Part shown: positions 44,191 through 53,000 of the stretch, piece by piece | How positions within the stretch are numbered: the first letter of the stretch is position 1 | Layout of the letters: every line of letters begins with the position of its first letter | Position numbers and translations under genes: made by a program | Notes under the pieces: model-generated | The model's input: the letters and a program-made list of their open reading frames with translations, nothing else | Told to the model about the DNA's origin: nothing | Database searches by the model: none | Source: CAVZTX01 sp963778375 | GTDB lineage: Bacteria; Chloroflexota; Ktedonobacteria; Ktedonobacterales; Ktedonobacteraceae | Reading direction: 5' to 3' | Length of the DNA stretch: 64,000 nucleotides | Assembly (NCBI GenBank): GCA_963778375.1 | Contig: CAVZTX010000024.1 | Location: forward strand, 66,285-130,284

Positions 44191-44928
44191 ATGCCCTGGA
44201 ACTTTTCAGGGAGAAAGGTGCGGGACTTGAAAGTATCATTCTGGTTTGTTGTGATTGCTTGTGTGTTTGTTACTTGCCTGATTACCGCGAATATTATCGC
44301 GGTCAAGATTGTTTCGGTGTGGGTGTTCCTGGTGCCCGCGGGTATTATTATTTTTCCATTGAGCTACTTGTTTGGGGATGTGCTGACGGAGGTTTATGGA
44401 TACGCGGCGGCGAGACGGGTGATCTGGTTGGGGTTTGGGTGTAATTTGTTGGCGGTGGTTGCAATTTATCTGGGCGGACTTTTGCCGATTGTGCCATTCC
44501 AGCAGCAGGAGGGGTTGCAGGTGGCTTATAGTGCTGTGCTGGGATTTACTCCGCGATTGCTGCTTGCTTCGTTTATTGCTTATCTGATTGGGGAGTTTAC
44601 TAATTCGTTTATACTTGCGAAGTTGAAGATTGTGACGAAGGGGCGCTGGTTGTGGACGCGGACAATTGGCTCTACGCTGGTCGGTGAGGGGCTGGATACG
44701 GTGATTTTTATCAGTATTGCTTTTTGGGGTATTCTGACTCCGCAAGGTATCCTGACGGCGATTCTGACGCAGTGGATTTTCAAGGTGGTGTATGAGGTGG
44801 TTGCGACGCCGTTTACGTACCTGGTGGTAGGTTTCCTGAAACGGCGGGAGAATCTCGATACTTTTGATTATCGTACTAATTTTAGCCCTGTTGTTTTCCG
44901 AAGGAGGTTGACTGAGGGTCAGGGGTGA
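44191..44928 (+). CDS. Queuosine precursor transporter (YhhQ/VUT family)
   Basis: An integral membrane protein of the YhhQ (ECF-type VUT) family, which imports queuosine precursors. Six hydrophobic segments; characteristic parts are TANIIAVKIVSV, PLSYLFGDVLTEVYGY and GLDTVIFISIAFWG. The start is uncertain: GTG 44218 fits the GGGAG site (about 5 bases) better than ATG 44191, which lies in a small hairpin (GGGCGT/ATGCCC). Its last 47 bases overlap the 3' end of the convergent STAND regulator. queF, the reductase of the same pathway, lies 15 kb on. The sense strand is strongly G-rich. Confidence 0.9.
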   Translation: MPWNFSGRKVRDLKVSFWFVVIACVFVTCLITANIIAVKIVSVWVFLVPAGIIIFPLSYLFGDVLTEVYGYAAARRVIWLGFGCNLLAVVAIYLGGLLPIVPFQQQEGLQVAYSAVLGFTPRLLLASFIAYLIGEFTNSFILAKLKIVTKGRWLWTRTIGSTLVGEGLDTVIFISIAFWGILTPQGILTAILTQWIFKVVYEVVATPFTYLVVGFLKRRENLDTFDYRTNFSPVVFRRRLTEGQG

Positions 44929-47692
44929 GGGTTGTGGGCAGTTGTTTTTGTGGATATTGGGGGCGTTCTGCAACTATCCCTACGGGTTTCTCGAAGGTCA
45001 GCACCTGCTCTTGTGTCATTGTTCGCCCCTGGTTCCACAGAGTATTGAATGTTTCCTCGCCTAATTGGGATTGTACCTGCCGTCTGAATTGTTCATAGGC
45101 TTGCTGCATGATGGGGGGGACTGTTGCATTGAGATCGGCACGCAATCGTTCCGCTATGCCCCACAGGCGTGCTGACTGGGCTAATTGGTCTTGCGAGGCA
45201 CTTACACTCGCCAAACCCTCTAGATAGAAGGCCATAAATACCTGGTTGCCGACTGCACGACTGAGCACAAAGCCCTCCTCAAACAAGCAGTAGGAGGTCT
45301 CGTACCTCTGTTCAAAGAATGCTGTCCAGCCCAGACCGTAGATGCCCCAGGCTATGCGCTCCTGCCAACCTCCTATCTTTGCAAGATCAAGACCCTCCTG
45401 CAGGAACGTGTGTGCTGTCCTGGTTTCGCCTTGAATCAGGTGTACCAGGCCTATCAGGATCAGTGCATATGCGATGCTGTCTTTATCGTCTACCTCTTTG
45501 GCAAGCGGAAGGCTTTCCTCCAGCAGAGTCTGCGCTCTGAGCACATTCCCCTGGAAGAAGACTGCATTTGCCAGGAGGTTCAGTGTCTGTGCAATCATTG
45601 CGACGAGGCCAGCCTTTCTGTAAAATACGAGGCTTTCCTCCAGAAAGGAACTTGCCCTGCTGTACTTCCCCTGGATGAGAAAGACATCCGCCAGGGTGAG
45701 CAATGTATCGTTGATTCCTGGTATATCGCCTAGTTCTTTGAAAAGCGTTACCCCTTCTTCGAGCAGGTCATTTGCCTTGCCATTCTCGCCACGGAGCATC
45801 GCTACGTTTCCCAGTTCCCTTAGGGCACGTGCGGTGCCACGCGTATCATCCTGTTGGCGGGAGAGTGCCAGGCTCTTGTTGAGCCATGTCTCCGCCTGGT
45901 CTAAGTCACCCTGTTTGCTCGCGATGAACCCGGCGGTTGCGAACGCTTTTGTCCGATAGAGTATGGAAACACCCTGGCTATTGGCCAGGGCCCGTTCCAG
46001 CGTAGTCCGCCCATAGCTCCCGTTTCCACGCATAAGCCAGAACTTACCCAGTGCAGTTGTCAGGCGCAGACCCAGTTCGCGATTTGCTTCCTGCCCTGCC
46101 TCATCCAGAAACCATTGCAGTGCTACTTGCAAATTGTTGTATTCATGTTCTAAGCGGGCCAACCAACTGGCCTGCTCTCGACCTGACAGGTGCTGTTCTG
46201 CCTCCTCTGCCAGCCGCAAATAGTACATCGCATGCGCATTACGTGCCCGTTCTATTTCTCCACTCGCTTCCAGGCATTCCAATCCATACTCGCGAATTAT
46301 CTCAAGCAGGAACAGGCGGGAGGGTTCTCCTTCCTGCTGTATCGTGAGCAACAGGCTTTTTGAGATGAGCGAGGAGAGGCCATCGAGAATGTAGTGATCC
46401 GGTTCAGTTGTGATTTGGGAGGTTGCCACCGCCTCGGCTGCTTCCATGGTACATCCGCCAACGAAAACGGAGAGGAGGCGGAATAGTTGCTGTTCCCAGG
46501 AGGAGAGCAACTGGTAGCTCCAATGAAGGGTATTACGAAGGGTTTGCTGTCTCACAGGCAAATCCCGCGGCCCATCTGTTAACACGGTCAATGGATCTGC
46601 TAGACGCGCAAGCAGTTCCTGGGGCGACAGGAGTTTGATGCGCGCTGCTGCTAGCTCAATGGCCAGGGGAAGCCCGTCCAACCGAAGACAGATTTTAGCA
46701 ATGACTGCTGCATTGGCAGTGGTGAGTTGGAAATCAGGTTTGATGGCTTGTGCGCGTTGCAAGAAGAGTGCAACTGCGGCATACTCGGCAAGCGCCTCAT
46801 CAGCAGGGGGGTGCTTCCGGTTCGGGAGCGCCAGGGGTGAGACGTGGAACTCATATTCGCCCTGTACTTGTAACACGGCGCGACTGGTGATAAGCACTTT
46901 CAGTTGTGGGCAGCGCGCAAGCAATTCCATCAACTGCGGTGCGGCCTGCACCAACTGTTCGAAGTTATCCAATAGAAGGAGTTGCTGCTTATCGCGCAGA
47001 GCTATTTGAAGGAGGTCGAACGGGGACCACTGTTCGGTTTCCTTCAGTCCAAGTGAGTGGTTGATGGCAGGGATGACTAGCGCGGGATCCTGAAGCGCGG
47101 CCAGCGGGACAAACCCAACGCCGTTGCTGAAGTCCGCAGACATCTCTGCAGCGATACGCAGCGCCAAGCGAGTTTTCCCGATGCCCCCTGCACCAGTGAG
47201 TGTGACTAAGCGTACCTCTGGCCGTTGGAGTAGTGTACTGATCGCTACCACATCTTCATCGCGCCCGATGAGTGGGGTGAGTGGAAGCGGCAGGGTGTTG
47301 TCTCGAAAGGTCAGAAGGTCAGCTCGGTAAGTGCTCTCTACGTGTTCTGGTGTGAATGCAATGAAGGTCTGTTCCGCTATCGTCCTCTGCCCGGTTTCGT
47401 ATACCGTTGAAGATGTTGCCTGTGGAACTGGTGCTGGTTGGGAAGGCTGTTCCTCCGGAGTCTCGCCTTCGAGCTGGCTCAACCCCAATTCACGGATGCT
47501 TTTGCCGAAGAGCTGGCAGAGCCTCTCGATATAGTAGGCGCTGGGAAAGGCCGTCCCGTTTTCCCAACGACTGACATTGAGCGAGAGGGGAGCACTGATG
47601 CGGTCGGCGACCTGCTGCTGGGTCCAACCGCGCTCCTTGCGAGCCGCTCTCAGGAGTCTATTATGCGTGGCATATGCTGCTTTCTTGACCAT
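44882..47692 (-). CDS. XRE-HTH / NB-ARC (STAND) / TPR regulator
   Basis: A 936-residue intracellular regulator. N-terminal XRE domain (GWTQQQVADRISAPLSLNVSRWENG, about residues 22-46), linker, NB-ARC ATPase with P-loop TLTGAGGIGKTRLAL (about 165-180) and Walker B QQLLLLDNFEQL, winged-helix part with ITSRAVLQVQGEYEF, then TPR-like repeats (LGNVAMLRGENGKANDLLEEG and similar). It has the AfsR/MalT-like design in which a ligand at the TPR part triggers ATP-dependent assembly. It is complete, unlike the paralogue at 10 kb. It converges with yhhQ and overlaps it by 47 bases. The ECF sigma gene is 40 bases upstream on the same strand. N-terminus MVKKAAYATHNRL also occurs, degraded, at 52702. Confidence 0.9.
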   Translation of the reverse strand: MVKKAAYATHNRLLRAARKERGWTQQQVADRISAPLSLNVSRWENGTAFPSAYYIERLCQLFGKSIRELGLSQLEGETPEEQPSQPAPVPQATSSTVYETGQRTIAEQTFIAFTPEHVESTYRADLLTFRDNTLPLPLTPLIGRDEDVVAISTLLQRPEVRLVTLTGAGGIGKTRLALRIAAEMSADFSNGVGFVPLAALQDPALVIPAINHSLGLKETEQWSPFDLLQIALRDKQQLLLLDNFEQLVQAAPQLMELLARCPQLKVLITSRAVLQVQGEYEFHVSPLALPNRKHPPADEALAEYAAVALFLQRAQAIKPDFQLTTANAAVIAKICLRLDGLPLAIELAAARIKLLSPQELLARLADPLTVLTDGPRDLPVRQQTLRNTLHWSYQLLSSWEQQLFRLLSVFVGGCTMEAAEAVATSQITTEPDHYILDGLSSLISKSLLLTIQQEGEPSRLFLLEIIREYGLECLEASGEIERARNAHAMYYLRLAEEAEQHLSGREQASWLARLEHEYNNLQVALQWFLDEAGQEANRELGLRLTTALGKFWLMRGNGSYGRTTLERALANSQGVSILYRTKAFATAGFIASKQGDLDQAETWLNKSLALSRQQDDTRGTARALRELGNVAMLRGENGKANDLLEEGVTLFKELGDIPGINDTLLTLADVFLIQGKYSRASSFLEESLVFYRKAGLVAMIAQTLNLLANAVFFQGNVLRAQTLLEESLPLAKEVDDKDSIAYALILIGLVHLIQGETRTAHTFLQEGLDLAKIGGWQERIAWGIYGLGWTAFFEQRYETSYCLFEEGFVLSRAVGNQVFMAFYLEGLASVSASQDQLAQSARLWGIAERLRADLNATVPPIMQQAYEQFRRQVQSQLGEETFNTLWNQGRTMTQEQVLTFEKPVGIVAERPQYPQKQLPTTLTPDPQSTSFGKQQG

Positions 47693-47731
47693 AATCCTTC
47701 TCGTGAATTGAGAATCTGTCTCTCAATAAGC

Positions 47732-48271
47732 TCAATCTCTATCAGCCATGGTGAATTCGAGCGTAGCTGCTCTATTTAAGGCGCGGAACTGGAGCGTTTT
47801 TACGTTGGTTTCTGTCAGCCCCATTAGTTGAGATGCCTCTCTCACTGTTAGTTTGAGTAGGAAACGGTAGGTTAAGACTTCTCTATATCGTTTAGGTAGT
47901 TGTTGGAGGATAGATTGTACTCGTTCTGCAGGGTTGTTGTTCTCAGGTGTTGCCTCCTCTGTGGGGATTTCCCAACCGACTTCTAAGAGAGCGTCAAGCG
48001 AATTGGTTGGCATGCGTTTTATCAAGCGCCAGTAATCAATGAGGGTGGTGTGGGCAACCCGGAAGAGCCAGCTTCGTGTGCTTTGAGAGCTATGTTGATC
48101 ATCGAGATGTCGTACAGCCTTCAGAAAGACCTCTGATGTCAGGTCTTCCGCCACTTCCCGGCTTTTCACCTGAACGTAGATGAATCGATAGATTTGCGTG
48201 AGGTTCTCCTGATAGAAGGTCACTAAGTTCTGGGTGTTCGGATTGGCTTGTGTTAGTGTGCCTGTGTTCAT
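47732..48271 (-). CDS. ECF-type sigma-70 factor
   Basis: A 179-residue sigma factor with region 2 (FYQENLTQIYRFIYVQVKSREVAEDLTSEVFLKA) and region 4 (LPKRYREVLTYRFLLKLTVREASQLMGLTETNVKTLQFRA). No anti-sigma gene lies beside it; instead it is 40 bases upstream of the STAND regulator on the same strand, so the two are probably co-expressed. ATG 48271 is chosen because AGGGGTGAT lies 7-9 bases upstream; an in-frame ATG at 48319 has none. The C-terminal tail after region 4 is short. Confidence 0.92.
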   Translation of the reverse strand: MNTGTLTQANPNTQNLVTFYQENLTQIYRFIYVQVKSREVAEDLTSEVFLKAVRHLDDQHSSQSTRSWLFRVAHTTLIDYWRLIKRMPTNSLDALLEVGWEIPTEEATPENNNPAERVQSILQQLPKRYREVLTYRFLLKLTVREASQLMGLTETNVKTLQFRALNRAATLEFTMADRD

Positions 48272-48573
48272 AACTTTATCACCCCTGGGCAGTACCTTAT
48301 GCTGTTTCACAGTGACCATGTCAGGATACGGCAGCGTAAAGTGCCGCGGTGAGCCAAGCTTTGATGGGATCGTGGTATGTTCACTGTGAGTATGTATTCA
48401 TATCCTGCAATGCAATAGCAGTATAACCGAGGCAATGGAAAGCACGCATCGGAAATACTTCGCAATTTAGCAGCCATTTTCGGCATGAGAGGAAATGCTC
48501 ATATGCGAAGTTTTGCCCATAGTACAGTGAGTACCGCTCAGTATGCCCTCTATGCTTCCATACAAGATAGTTG
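48272..48573. other. Intergenic region, no gene supported
   Basis: A 302-base gap on the minus-strand side between the kinase-STAND gene and the sigma factor. A 24-codon frame on + at 48503-48577, with GAGAGGA 10 bases before the ATG and ending in DSC, overlaps the regulator's last codon; I see no signal peptide. The sigma factor promoter should lie here. Confidence 0.4.
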
Positions 48574-51500
48574 CTAAGCCAGGCCATGATGTATAGTGAA
48601 GGCGACGGCTGCGGCGCGATTCTCGCTTCCCGTTTTGTTGAAGATATGGGTCAGATGATGCGCGACAGTTTTCTCACTCAGATCTAATTCGCTGGCAATC
48701 TCGCTGTTTGTCATTCCACGTGCAAGTAGGCGCAACACCTGCACCTGACGCGCAGTCAGTCCGGCGGGATAGGTGTGTGCAGGGGTCGCGGTTGGCGAAG
48801 TCAACGTGAGGGGAAGAGGCTCCTCACGCGCTTGATTGGAGAATGCTTGTTCTGGTGACATGGCGTGCCCCTTGCTCCTGGCGAGAGTAAAGTCGAGCTC
48901 ACCCAGGTCAGCACGAATAGCGGCGACTGTGCGCTCATAATTTCCCTGCTCAACGCGTGGGATGGGGAAGTTGATCGCTTCGCGCAGAGACTCTGCTGCC
49001 CCGAGAAGAAGGGCTGCCCACCAGAACTTTCCCTGCATCGAACCTACCTGTGCGATTCCTTCGAGGCAGGAGGCGATCAACGGCGAATGGTTCAATTCCC
49101 TGGCAATCGCCAGGCTCTCTTCGTAAAGAGAGAGCGCAGATGACTGCTCTCCTTCAGTGGCTCTCACCCGTGCCAGGATAGCAAGTGACTCGGCAAGGGC
49201 TTTGCGATGTCCCATCTCTCGATAGAGCAGGATGCTCTCCTCAGTTTGCAAACGAGCGGCAGGCAGGTCGCCCTGGTTGAGTGATAACTGTCCAGCGAGG
49301 GAGTAGGAGTTGGCTATCCCTTCTTTCTCACCGAGGTCGGTGAAGAGTGACAGGCTCTCTTCCAGGAGTGAGTGTACTGCTGTCTGGTCGCCTTGTGATA
49401 CAAAAAGTAACTGTGCCAGGTGCAGAAGGGAGATGGCAATGCCGCGTTTGTCTCCTAATTCCCGGTGAGCCGCCAGGCTCTCCTCATAGAGTGTATGCGC
49501 GCTGTCATATTTTCCTTCCTGTGCATCGAGCAATCCGAGGGTGTAGAGCGACCAGGCCACCCGCTCTTTGTCGTCCATTTCTCGAAAGAGCGCCAGAGCC
49601 TCTTGTGCCATAGAACGTGCTGCGATACTATCCCCTTTCATCCAGGGAACGATACTCAACAAGTAGAGCGAGAGCGCGGTGCCCTGCTGGTCGCCTAGCT
49701 CGCGGAACAAAGCCAAACTTTGACGGCAGTAGGTTTCGGTTCGATCGTAGTCATTCTGAGTAGAGGCCAGGGTTCCGGCTGCAATGAGCGCCTTTGCCCG
49801 CGCACGTAAGGAAACTTCGATACCTTCGCTTGCTGCCAGCGCTCGTGCCAGAAAGCTTTGCCCTTCATCCAGATGACCATGCATCTGCCAGAAGCGGCGT
49901 AATGCGCCACCCAGGCGCAGTGCCAGCTCCACTCGGCGGTCTGTATCATTCCCGTCCTGCTTGAGCGTCCAGTTCATTGCTGCCCGCAGGTTATCATGCT
50001 CGCCCTCCAATCGCTCCAACCATATGGTTTGGCGCAGACCTCCAAGCTCTCGTTCTGATTCCTCAGCAAGGGCAACGTAATAGGAGGCGTGGGCGTATCT
50101 TACCGACTGCTCTTCCCCGCTCGTGTCCAGCATCTCCGCAGCATATTCGCGGATTGTTTCTAACATCATTACGCGTGGTTCATCGCCCTGCCCGGTTTGA
50201 AGCAGCAGGCTTTTGTCGATAAGTGAGGTCACTGTGTCCAGTACCAGGTTGCTTCTATCGGGATGCGAGGCGTAAAGGGCTTCAATCGCCTCGAGAGTAC
50301 AACCGCTGATAAAGACAGAGATGCGGCGAAAGAGTAGTTGCTCTACCGTATTTAACAGGTGATAGCTCCAGGCAATAGTGTTACGCAGCGTCAACTGACG
50401 TTCAGGAACGTTTTGGGTTCCACCGGTTAATATTGCTAACGGATGACTCATGCGTTGCAGTAGCGCCTGCGGGGAGAACAGTTTAATGCGTGCGGCAGCC
50501 AGCTCTATGGCAAGGGGTAAGCCGTCCAACCGTCGGCAAATGGCGAGAATTGTTTGCATTGCGGTAGCCGTGACATCAAAATCAGGTTTGATGGCTAGCG
50601 CTCTCTGCAAGAAGAGCGAGATAGCGGGATAGTGCGCGAGTTCTTCGACAGACAGTTGGGATGATGCTTCGGGTAGCGCCAGAGGGGGGACCGGAAATTC
50701 ATGCTCCCCCTGAATGTGAAGCGCTGCACGACTGGTGACCAGTATTTTCAACTGCGGGCAGGTGGTAAGGAGTTCTGCGAGAGCCGATGCTGCCTCGACC
50801 ACCTGCTCAAAGTTGTCGAGTAGCAGCAAGCAGTATTTCTCGTGCAGGGAGGTTTTCAAATAATCCAGGTGTTCGGCAACCAGGTGCTGTCCATGGTTCA
50901 TGCCAAGTTCGTGAGCGATAGTAGGAATGACCATGCTGGGATCGATGATCGAGGCCAGGGGAATAAAAAAAACACCATCCTTGAAGGCAGGTTGTAATTT
51001 GGAGGTTACGGTAAGGCCTAATCTGGTTTTACCGATGCCTCCCGTGCCAGTGAGCGTGACGAGGCGGACTTCTTGGCGCTGCAAAAGAGCACATACAGCC
51101 GACATCTCTAGATCGCGCCCAATCAAGGAGGTTAGTGGAGCAGGGAGATTGCTAAAGGAGGCAGCATGAGTTTGCAGAGGAAGTGTCTGCTCGGGTGATG
51201 CTTCCCCGGCGGCATCCTCCAGAGCTTGCGCAAAATCCCGGATACGCTCGTAGCGCTGATGAGGGTTCTTCGCCAATGCCTTCACGATGACTTGCTCAAC
51301 AGCGGAGGAAAGTGTTGTAACCCGTTCACGTAATGAAGGGGGAGGAGCGAGGGTGTGTTTGATAGCGATTTCCGGCAAGGTTCCGCTAAATGGACGCTCT
51401 CCGCTCAGCCATTCGTAAGTTACGATGCCCAGCGAGTACTGATCACTAGCCGGTACAGGATGCGCCCGCAATTGCTCCGGTGACATGTAAGCGATGGTTC

Positions 51501-52020
51501 CGGCCGTATCTGGGATTGGAGAAGAGCTTGTGCTTACAACCATCAGAGCAATGCCAAAGTCGCTTAGCAGAACTTCATCGTTGCGATCCAATAACATGTT
51601 CTCTGGTTTGATATCGCGATGGACCAATTGCTGGTCATGCGCGTATTGCAAGGCATCGGCCACCTGCCGCACATAGGTAAGCACGGTCGGGAGCGGGAGA
51701 CGCGATCCGGGTGGATGGCGCTGGCGCAAGTTGCCGTTGAGCGCAAAGCCCATCACGAGGAAAGGGGTTGCACCATCAACACCATAGTCCAGTACTTGCA
51801 CAATATGGGGATGGCGTAAATGAGCAATGAGGCGGGCTTCGTTACTGAAATTTTCCAGGTCGTTGTCCGTCAGTTGTCCGTGCAGTACTTTAATAGCAGC
51901 CAGGGTTTGCAGATGAACATGTTGTCCCAGGTAGACGTCAGCGAAGTTGCCCCGCCCCAAGAGGCGGATGAGTTGGTAATTGCCTAGTTGCTGTCCTTCG
52001 CGTTCTCCCTCAATCCTCAT
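48574..52020 (-). CDS. Ser/Thr kinase / NB-ARC (STAND) / TPR / LuxR fusion regulator
   Basis: An 1148-residue single-chain protein. Residues about 14-265 are a Hanks-type kinase: LLGRGNFADVYLG (glycine loop), AAIKVL, HRDIKPENMLL and DFGIALM are complete, so it should be active. Residues about 290-600 are NB-ARC: TLTGTGGIGKTRLGL P-loop, LLLLDNFEQVVEA, TSRAALHIQGEHEF. TPR-like repeats follow (QNDYDRTETYCRQSL and many 40-residue units). The last 65 residues are a LuxR DNA-binding domain (GLTARQVQVLRLLARGMTNSEIASELDLSEKTVAHHL). So kinase, switch ATPase, sensor and DNA binding are in one protein. GAGGAGGTG lies before the ATG. The kinase could phosphorylate its own LuxR part or the sigma factor next door; this is inference. 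Confidence 0.93.
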   Translation of the reverse strand: MRIEGEREGQQLGNYQLIRLLGRGNFADVYLGQHVHLQTLAAIKVLHGQLTDNDLENFSNEARLIAHLRHPHIVQVLDYGVDGATPFLVMGFALNGNLRQRHPPGSRLPLPTVLTYVRQVADALQYAHDQQLVHRDIKPENMLLDRNDEVLLSDFGIALMVVSTSSSPIPDTAGTIAYMSPEQLRAHPVPASDQYSLGIVTYEWLSGERPFSGTLPEIAIKHTLAPPPSLRERVTTLSSAVEQVIVKALAKNPHQRYERIRDFAQALEDAAGEASPEQTLPLQTHAASFSNLPAPLTSLIGRDLEMSAVCALLQRQEVRLVTLTGTGGIGKTRLGLTVTSKLQPAFKDGVFFIPLASIIDPSMVIPTIAHELGMNHGQHLVAEHLDYLKTSLHEKYCLLLLDNFEQVVEAASALAELLTTCPQLKILVTSRAALHIQGEHEFPVPPLALPEASSQLSVEELAHYPAISLFLQRALAIKPDFDVTATAMQTILAICRRLDGLPLAIELAAARIKLFSPQALLQRMSHPLAILTGGTQNVPERQLTLRNTIAWSYHLLNTVEQLLFRRISVFISGCTLEAIEALYASHPDRSNLVLDTVTSLIDKSLLLQTGQGDEPRVMMLETIREYAAEMLDTSGEEQSVRYAHASYYVALAEESERELGGLRQTIWLERLEGEHDNLRAAMNWTLKQDGNDTDRRVELALRLGGALRRFWQMHGHLDEGQSFLARALAASEGIEVSLRARAKALIAAGTLASTQNDYDRTETYCRQSLALFRELGDQQGTALSLYLLSIVPWMKGDSIAARSMAQEALALFREMDDKERVAWSLYTLGLLDAQEGKYDSAHTLYEESLAAHRELGDKRGIAISLLHLAQLLFVSQGDQTAVHSLLEESLSLFTDLGEKEGIANSYSLAGQLSLNQGDLPAARLQTEESILLYREMGHRKALAESLAILARVRATEGEQSSALSLYEESLAIARELNHSPLIASCLEGIAQVGSMQGKFWWAALLLGAAESLREAINFPIPRVEQGNYERTVAAIRADLGELDFTLARSKGHAMSPEQAFSNQAREEPLPLTLTSPTATPAHTYPAGLTARQVQVLRLLARGMTNSEIASELDLSEKTVAHHLTHIFNKTGSENRAAAVAFTIHHGLA

Positions 52021-52218
52021 GATTGCACCTCCTCAAGGGTGCTATTTTGTTTTTTATCCTATACTAGCTCCTCCATTATAGTTGAATTTGGCGGACACAT
52101 CAATATTTTACGGGCCTAACTGTGCATGGTTCTTTCTTCCTTCATTTTATATTTGACGCCTAAACAACATTGCTATACATTTCAAATTTAAAGTTCCCAG
52201 TCAGTCCTGTAATGTAAC

Positions 52219-52440
52219 TTATGGGTGATCTTCAAGCATAGTGGGTGATTTTTGCTCGAACTGTCTCAACTTCGCACTGAGCCAAAGTAGCAGCCCGGCG
52301 AGCTTCCCGGCGACACGTCTGCTTACTCTTTCACGATGGTAGGGGAGTTGCGCCAGTAAGCGCTCTCTTTCTGCCTCTCGTAGAAGATCCTGGCGATGCA
52401 CTTCATATGCCTTCTCAATCAAGTAAAAGTTAGGACCCAT
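52219..52440 (-). CDS. Small basic protein, no known family
   Basis: A 73-residue protein, MGPNFYLIEKAYEVHRQDLL with many Arg and Glu, then GKLAGLLLWLSAKLRQFEQ, an amphipathic helix. I recognise no domain. AAGGAGA lies 8 bases before the ATG. It is upstream of the kinase-STAND gene on the same strand (about 200 bases apart), and similar short proteins near regulators are known to me from related genomes only loosely. Probably real. Confidence 0.65.
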   Translation of the reverse strand: MGPNFYLIEKAYEVHRQDLLREAERERLLAQLPYHRERVSRRVAGKLAGLLLWLSAKLRQFEQKSPTMLEDHP

Positions 52441-52701
52441 TGTATTGTCTCCTTACTGAGTACCTTTTATAAGGTTCTACTTCATTCATATAGTTTCTAT
52501 ATAAAAGTTGGAAGTATCCTTCCTATCTCTGAACGGCTGACTGCCGTTCAAGTAGGAATTTCTGTTCCCGCTAGTAGCATAGCTGGAGAGAGGCATGAAA
52601 TGAATAGCACTGCTATATCATGTTGATATCGCGAATGATAGGTGCATACTACTCACTCAAGCAAATTTCTTATCACTATGAGCAAACACAAAGAGCGTAA
52701 C

Positions 52702-52821
52702 ATGGTCAAGAAAGCAGCCTATATCACCTGCCAAGAGAGCCTGGAGATAAGGAAAGAGATGGGTAACAAGTTGGACATATTACCTTTTCACTGGAGGGAT
52801 TGGCAGTTCATGAAGAACTAG
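52702..52821 (+). pseudogene. N-terminal fragment of an XRE-STAND regulator
   Basis: ATG at 52702 gives MVKKAAYITCQESLEIRKEMG and more, ending at TAG 52819-52821 after 39 codons. MVKKAAY-x-T...RKE-x-G matches the first 21 residues of the 47-kb regulator (MVKKAAYATHNRLLRAARKERG). After that the similarity is lost. It is a degraded copy on the opposite strand. Confidence 0.55.
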
Positions 52822-52848
52822 ATTCGAGGGCCAGCGGTATGAGCATAT

Positions 52849-52896
52849 CATACTTGATCAAGACCTGAGATACGTATTTTTGCACTCAACCTTTGT
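52849..52896. repeat. Left arm of a 48-bp inverted repeat flanking 3.7 kb
   Basis: Positions 52849-52896 match the reverse complement of 56594-56641 at 43 of 48 bases by my count. The shared end TGCACTCAACCTTTGT is identical. Between the arms lie the molybdenum oxidoreductase, MaoC, DUF4242, YceI and MarR genes. Confidence 0.7.
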
Positions 52897-53000
52897 AGAA
52901 AAACAAGATGTTTGAGAGAGAAAGCATAATGAGCAAGACTAGCATCCTGCGAGATACCTACACCTGCTTTGTGGAAACAACTCATCGATGAAACTCCGTC

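Larger units (their letters stand above)
52441..53000. other. Intergenic region with degraded regulator fragment and inverted repeat
   Basis: A 560-base gap. It contains a fragment of a STAND regulator (52702-52821) and the left arm of a 48-base inverted repeat (52849-52896). I see no complete gene. Confidence 0.5.

Noticed and set aside
44236..44973. 245-residue open frame opposite yhhQ
   Set aside because: Asn/Gln/Pro-rich translation, no ribosome site; strand-composition artefact.
48503..48577. 24-codon + strand frame convergent with the kinase-STAND gene, ending DSC
   Set aside because: It recalls the convergent peptide at 12.5 kb, but lacks a signal peptide and the PCG motif, and overlaps the regulator's last codon.
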